Positions 33,268 to 35,401 of a stretch of 35,401 nt of DNA are shown piece after piece. Under the pieces are notes generated by a model, which saw nothing but the letters and a program-made list of their open reading frames with translations, was not told where the DNA came from and did not search any database. Both the position numbers and the translations under genes were made by a program. This DNA comes from Hydrogenimonas thermophila (GTDB lineage Bacteria; Campylobacterota; Campylobacteria; Campylobacterales; Hydrogenimonadaceae): assembly GCF_900115615.1 (NCBI RefSeq), contig NZ_FOXB01000023.1, positions 1-35,401 on the forward strand, given 5' to 3'. Position 1 is the first letter of the stretch. Each line of letters begins with the position of its first letter.

Positions 33268-35040
33268 TTAAGTTTTAAACTTATCTGTCTCCTCTTTTAA
33301 TGAGGTAACAACATTATGTAATGTGTTTGATACCTGACTCAAGTTATTACCAACCTTTTCTGATATCTTAGCTTGCTCAATAAGCTCTTTTGAAACTTCA
33401 GTTAAAGACTTTACATTTATATCTATTTTTGTTGTCTCTTTTCTAGCATTTTCAACCTTTTCAATAGTTCTATCTAAACTTTCCATAGTATTGTTAGTCT
33501 CATCTGCTAGCCCTTGAGTTATTTCACATATTTTTACACTCTCTTGAGAATTTTCCTGAATTTGACTCTCTATTTCTATAATTCCCTGTGTAACCAAAGA
33601 TATAACTGCGTCAATCTCACTTAATGATTTTTGAGTCTTTTCAGCTAATTTTCTAACTTCATCTGCTACTACAGCAAACCCACGGCCATGCTCTCCAGCT
33701 CTTGCTGCTTCTATAGCTGCATTTAGTGCAAGAAGATTTGTCTGATCTGCAATATCTTTAATAATTCCTATAATCTCTTTAATTTGTGATGAGCTTTCAG
33801 TAAGTTCAGAAGCTTTATTTGCTAAATTCATCTCTTTTGAAGAGGCTTTTTTTATCTCTTCAATAGTTCCAAGTAATGAACTAACATTTTTACTTAAGTT
33901 CTCTTGAGTATGCTTGATATCTTCGGATGTCGAGAATATACTCTCTTTAACACTCTCCAGATTTTCTTTTATATGACTTGTAAACTCATTATTTTTTTCT
34001 ATTAAATTTGTCTGAGTATTAATAGTCTCTTTTATAGTTTCTGATGCTTTTTCAACATCACTTCCTACATTTGCCGATAAAGATGTAGTACTTTTCAATT
34101 TATCTACTATATTTTGAATCTTTTCAATAAATATATTCAAGTTTTCAGCTATAGCACCAGCCTCATCTTTTGAAGAAATATTGACTCTTTTTGTTAAATC
34201 CCCATCTCCTTCAGCTAAATCTTCTGTTATATCTTTCAGTGTAACCAAATCTCCTCTTAACTTTTTTACAATAAAAGCATTATAAGCAAAGATCAATACA
34301 ACTATCAAAATGAAAACAATTAAAGCATATTTAAATGTATCAATCATTTGAATCATCTTCTCTTTTTCAGAAGCTAAATCTATTTTAACTCCCAGGTAAC
34401 CGCCACTCTCTCCCTTTTTCCAATGAGTATGACATTTTATACAATCATTATGAACTGGTAGATTATAGTAGGCTACAACATATTTACCATCTTTTTTAAA
34501 AGCCATTCTTTCTTTATTGAATTTTAAATTTTTTGGAATTGAATAGTGGCATCTTGCACAATTTCTATCTTTTGGATGTAATTTTTTATACATACACTCT
34601 GTAATTTTTGAATCTTTAATATTTTTATAAAACCAATCACTTCTCATCCATAGACCATTTGTCTGATCAAAATATTTAATATTTGGATTAAAAAATTTTC
34701 CGTCTTTTCGTACAAAAGGTAGTCCTACACTCTTTTCACCTATTTTATACATCATAAGACCATCTCTACTGCTTGCAAAAACATCTTTGACTCCATCAAT
34801 TGTTTTAAGCCCTTCTACAACTTCTTGAAATGAGTGTCTCTGACCTTTTTCAATAGAACTTTTAGAAAATGTTATATATGACTTAAGTATGTTGTTAGCA
34901 TATTCATTTGCCTTTTTATCTACCAAGCTATCTGCAAAATTATTTAAATAAATCAAAATACCAAATGCTAAAACACCTAAAATAACTAAAGGTATAACAA
35001 TAATTTTAAAAAATAGTGCTGATTTAAGAAAATCTTTCAT
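33268..35040 (-). CDS. Chemoreceptor with periplasmic di-haem c sensor domain
   Basis: 590 residues. TM1 (about 12-31), a periplasmic sensor (about 32-236), TM2 (about 237-257), HAMP (about 258-310), then a methyl-accepting signalling coiled coil with the tip [20 protein letters not shown] and [20 protein letters not shown]. The sensor contains two c-type haem attachment motifs, CARCH (161-165) and CIKCH (200-204), in the correct compartment for cytochrome c maturation, plus an unpaired Cys149. It resembles Tll0287/DUF3365-type haem sensors but has two sites. Expected input is redox state or a small haem ligand. AGGAGG at 35055-35050 gives a strong start; its upstream half lies inside the 91-bp repeat. 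It is transcribed toward the CetB/CetA-like pair. Confidence 0.9.
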   Translation of the reverse strand: MKDFLKSALFFKIIVIPLVILGVLAFGILIYLNNFADSLVDKKANEYANNILKSYITFSKSSIEKGQRHSFQEVVEGLKTIDGVKDVFASSRDGLMMYKIGEKSVGLPFVRKDGKFFNPNIKYFDQTNGLWMRSDWFYKNIKDSKITECMYKKLHPKDRNCARCHYSIPKNLKFNKERMAFKKDGKYVVAYYNLPVHNDCIKCHTHWKKGESGGYLGVKIDLASEKEKMIQMIDTFKYALIVFILIVVLIFAYNAFIVKKLRGDLVTLKDITEDLAEGDGDLTKRVNISSKDEAGAIAENLNIFIEKIQNIVDKLKSTTSLSANVGSDVEKASETIKETINTQTNLIEKNNEFTSHIKENLESVKESIFSTSEDIKHTQENLSKNVSSLLGTIEEIKKASSKEMNLANKASELTESSSQIKEIIGIIKDIADQTNLLALNAAIEAARAGEHGRGFAVVADEVRKLAEKTQKSLSEIDAVISLVTQGIIEIESQIQENSQESVKICEITQGLADETNNTMESLDRTIEKVENARKETTKIDINVKSLTEVSKELIEQAKISEKVGNNLSQVSNTLHNVVTSLKEETDKFKT

Positions 35041-35050
35041 AACTTATATC

Positions 35051-35141
35051 CTCCTATAATACATTTATAACTTCTCATCACTCAAAAGAGGATGAAAAAG
35101 TTATAAAAGTTGTGTTAGCATAAAGACAGTTGTGTTAGCTG
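35051..35141 (+). repeat. Right copy of 91-bp inverted repeat
   Basis: Exact reverse complement of bases 1-91. It contains AGTTGTGTTAGC twice (35108-35119 and 35128-35139), spaced 20 bp, about two helical turns, like a protein-binding pair. It lies between the haem chemoreceptor start (11 bp away) and the IS110-type leader. The chemoreceptor's Shine-Dalgarno straddles its edge. Confidence 0.85.
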
Positions 35142-35182
35142 CTTTTTGCAATTCACAGTCAATGGCACAAATTAAAGATCTG

Positions 35183-35290
35183 TTTGTCCTTGTCAGAAGA
35201 TGACCCAACAAAGCCTATCTAATTTGGGCTAGCTAACTCACCTATGAAACGCTATTGGAGAGCTTATGTTCTACCGTTCTATAGAGTTAG
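35183..35290 (+). ncRNA. Candidate bridge-RNA region of the IS110-type element
   Basis: The leader upstream of the transposase folds into consecutive elements: TTTGT/ACAAA (35183-35187 with 35208-35212) enclosing GTCA/TGAC (35192-35195 with 35201-35204); AGCC/GGCT (35212-35215 with 35227-35230); and CTAACTC/GAGTTAG (35233-35239 with 35284-35290) closing a 44-nt loop. Several IS110 elements encode a bridge RNA in this place, with stem-loops whose large loops pair with target and donor. The RNA ends are not known, and the helices are short, so this rests largely on position. Confidence 0.35.
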
Positions 35291-35342
35291 GAGGCTGTGA
35301 GCACAACCCAAATATCAAGCAATCAAGAAGGAGTTATGTTTT

Positions 35343-35401
35343 ATGTACTATGTTGGCATAGATATTGCAAAGAAAAGTCATGTTGCTTGTATTATGAGAG
35401 A
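35343..35401 (+). CDS. IS110-family transposase, N-terminal 19 residues
   Basis: The reading MYYVGIDIAKKSHVACIMR runs off the window end. VGIDIAKKSH is the first strand of the DEDD (RuvC-like) domain of IS110/IS1111 transposases, and its Asp is the first catalytic acid. AAGGAG lies about 10 nt before the ATG. An ATG at 35336 is out of frame. Confidence 0.75.
   Translation, partial: MYYVGIDIAKKSHVACIMR

Larger units (their letters stand above)
35051..35401 (+). mobile_element. 5' end of an IS110-family insertion sequence (partial)
   Basis: The start of an IS110-type transposase is preceded by about 200 bases of non-coding, structured leader and the 91-bp repeat. If the repeat belongs to the element, its left edge is 35051. 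If the repeat is a target sequence shared by two insertion sites, the edge lies nearer 35142. IS110 elements lack classical inverted ends, so the edge cannot be fixed from one copy. The right part is outside the window. Confidence 0.6.

Noticed and set aside
35056-35085. TTGAGT-18-TATTAT as the chemoreceptor promoter
   Set aside because: Transcription would begin downstream of the AGGAGG, leaving the message without its ribosome-binding site.
1-35141. A 35-kb composite transposon bounded by the inverted ends
   Set aside because: The content between the repeats is chromosomal core metabolism, envelope and taxis genes, and the kinase is cut at one edge. Two separate insertions, or two assembly ends at a repeat, explain it better.

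Overview
The window is AT-rich, densely coded bacterial chromosome that looks like a Campylobacterota (Epsilonproteobacteria), most likely a free-living sulfur- or hydrogen-oxidising member. The pointers are a split CetA/CetB-type energy-taxis receptor pair, a PycA-length stand-alone biotin carboxylase, short leaders with TATAAT boxes but mostly no recognisable -35, and the general character of the proteins. The exact genus is inference. No rRNA, tRNA or CRISPR array was seen.

Layout. 1-1215: a histidine kinase gene that has lost its 5' end at a 91-bp sequence repeated, inverted, at the other end of the window. 1239-3693: a biotin carboxylase subunit and a divergent AraC/GyrI-like regulator. 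3694-14401: an alpha-glucan/glycolysis block on the minus strand, comprising pgi, a GT35 phosphorylase-like protein without the PLP lysine, 6-phosphofructokinase, a nucleotidyltransferase/phosphomannomutase-like fusion and two GH57 enzymes. A plus-strand Phd/VapC-type toxin-antitoxin pair with a perfect consensus promoter interrupts this block. 14561-19630: mgtE, then an operon of a small HAD protein and a 999-residue hybrid histidine kinase. 19607-21529: galE and a receiver protein with a decayed GGDEF domain. 21582-27944: a tightly coupled moxR-DUF58-DUF4381-batA-batB-batC-batD operon. 28080-30899: purU and an MscS-type channel. 31095-35040: three chemotaxis genes, namely a receptor with two periplasmic c-type haem motifs, a PAS protein and a receptor with a C-terminal CZB zinc domain. 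35051-35401: the repeat, then the 5' end of an IS110-family element with a structured leader and the first 19 codons of its transposase.

How the genes fit together. The sugar block can take stored alpha-glucan (GH57 enzymes, GT35 protein) through hexose phosphates (Pgi) into glycolysis (Pfk), with the fusion protein and galE supplying or sensing sugar-phosphate or nucleotide-sugar pools. The taxis locus looks like redox/energy sensing: periplasmic haem c on one receptor, cytoplasmic PAS input on the second. The Bat operon is an envelope-stress system of MoxR ATPase and VWA proteins.

The observations most worth following are the threonine at the PLP-lysine site of the GT35 protein, the di-haem chemoreceptor, and the mirrored IS110-type ends with a possible bridge-RNA leader.
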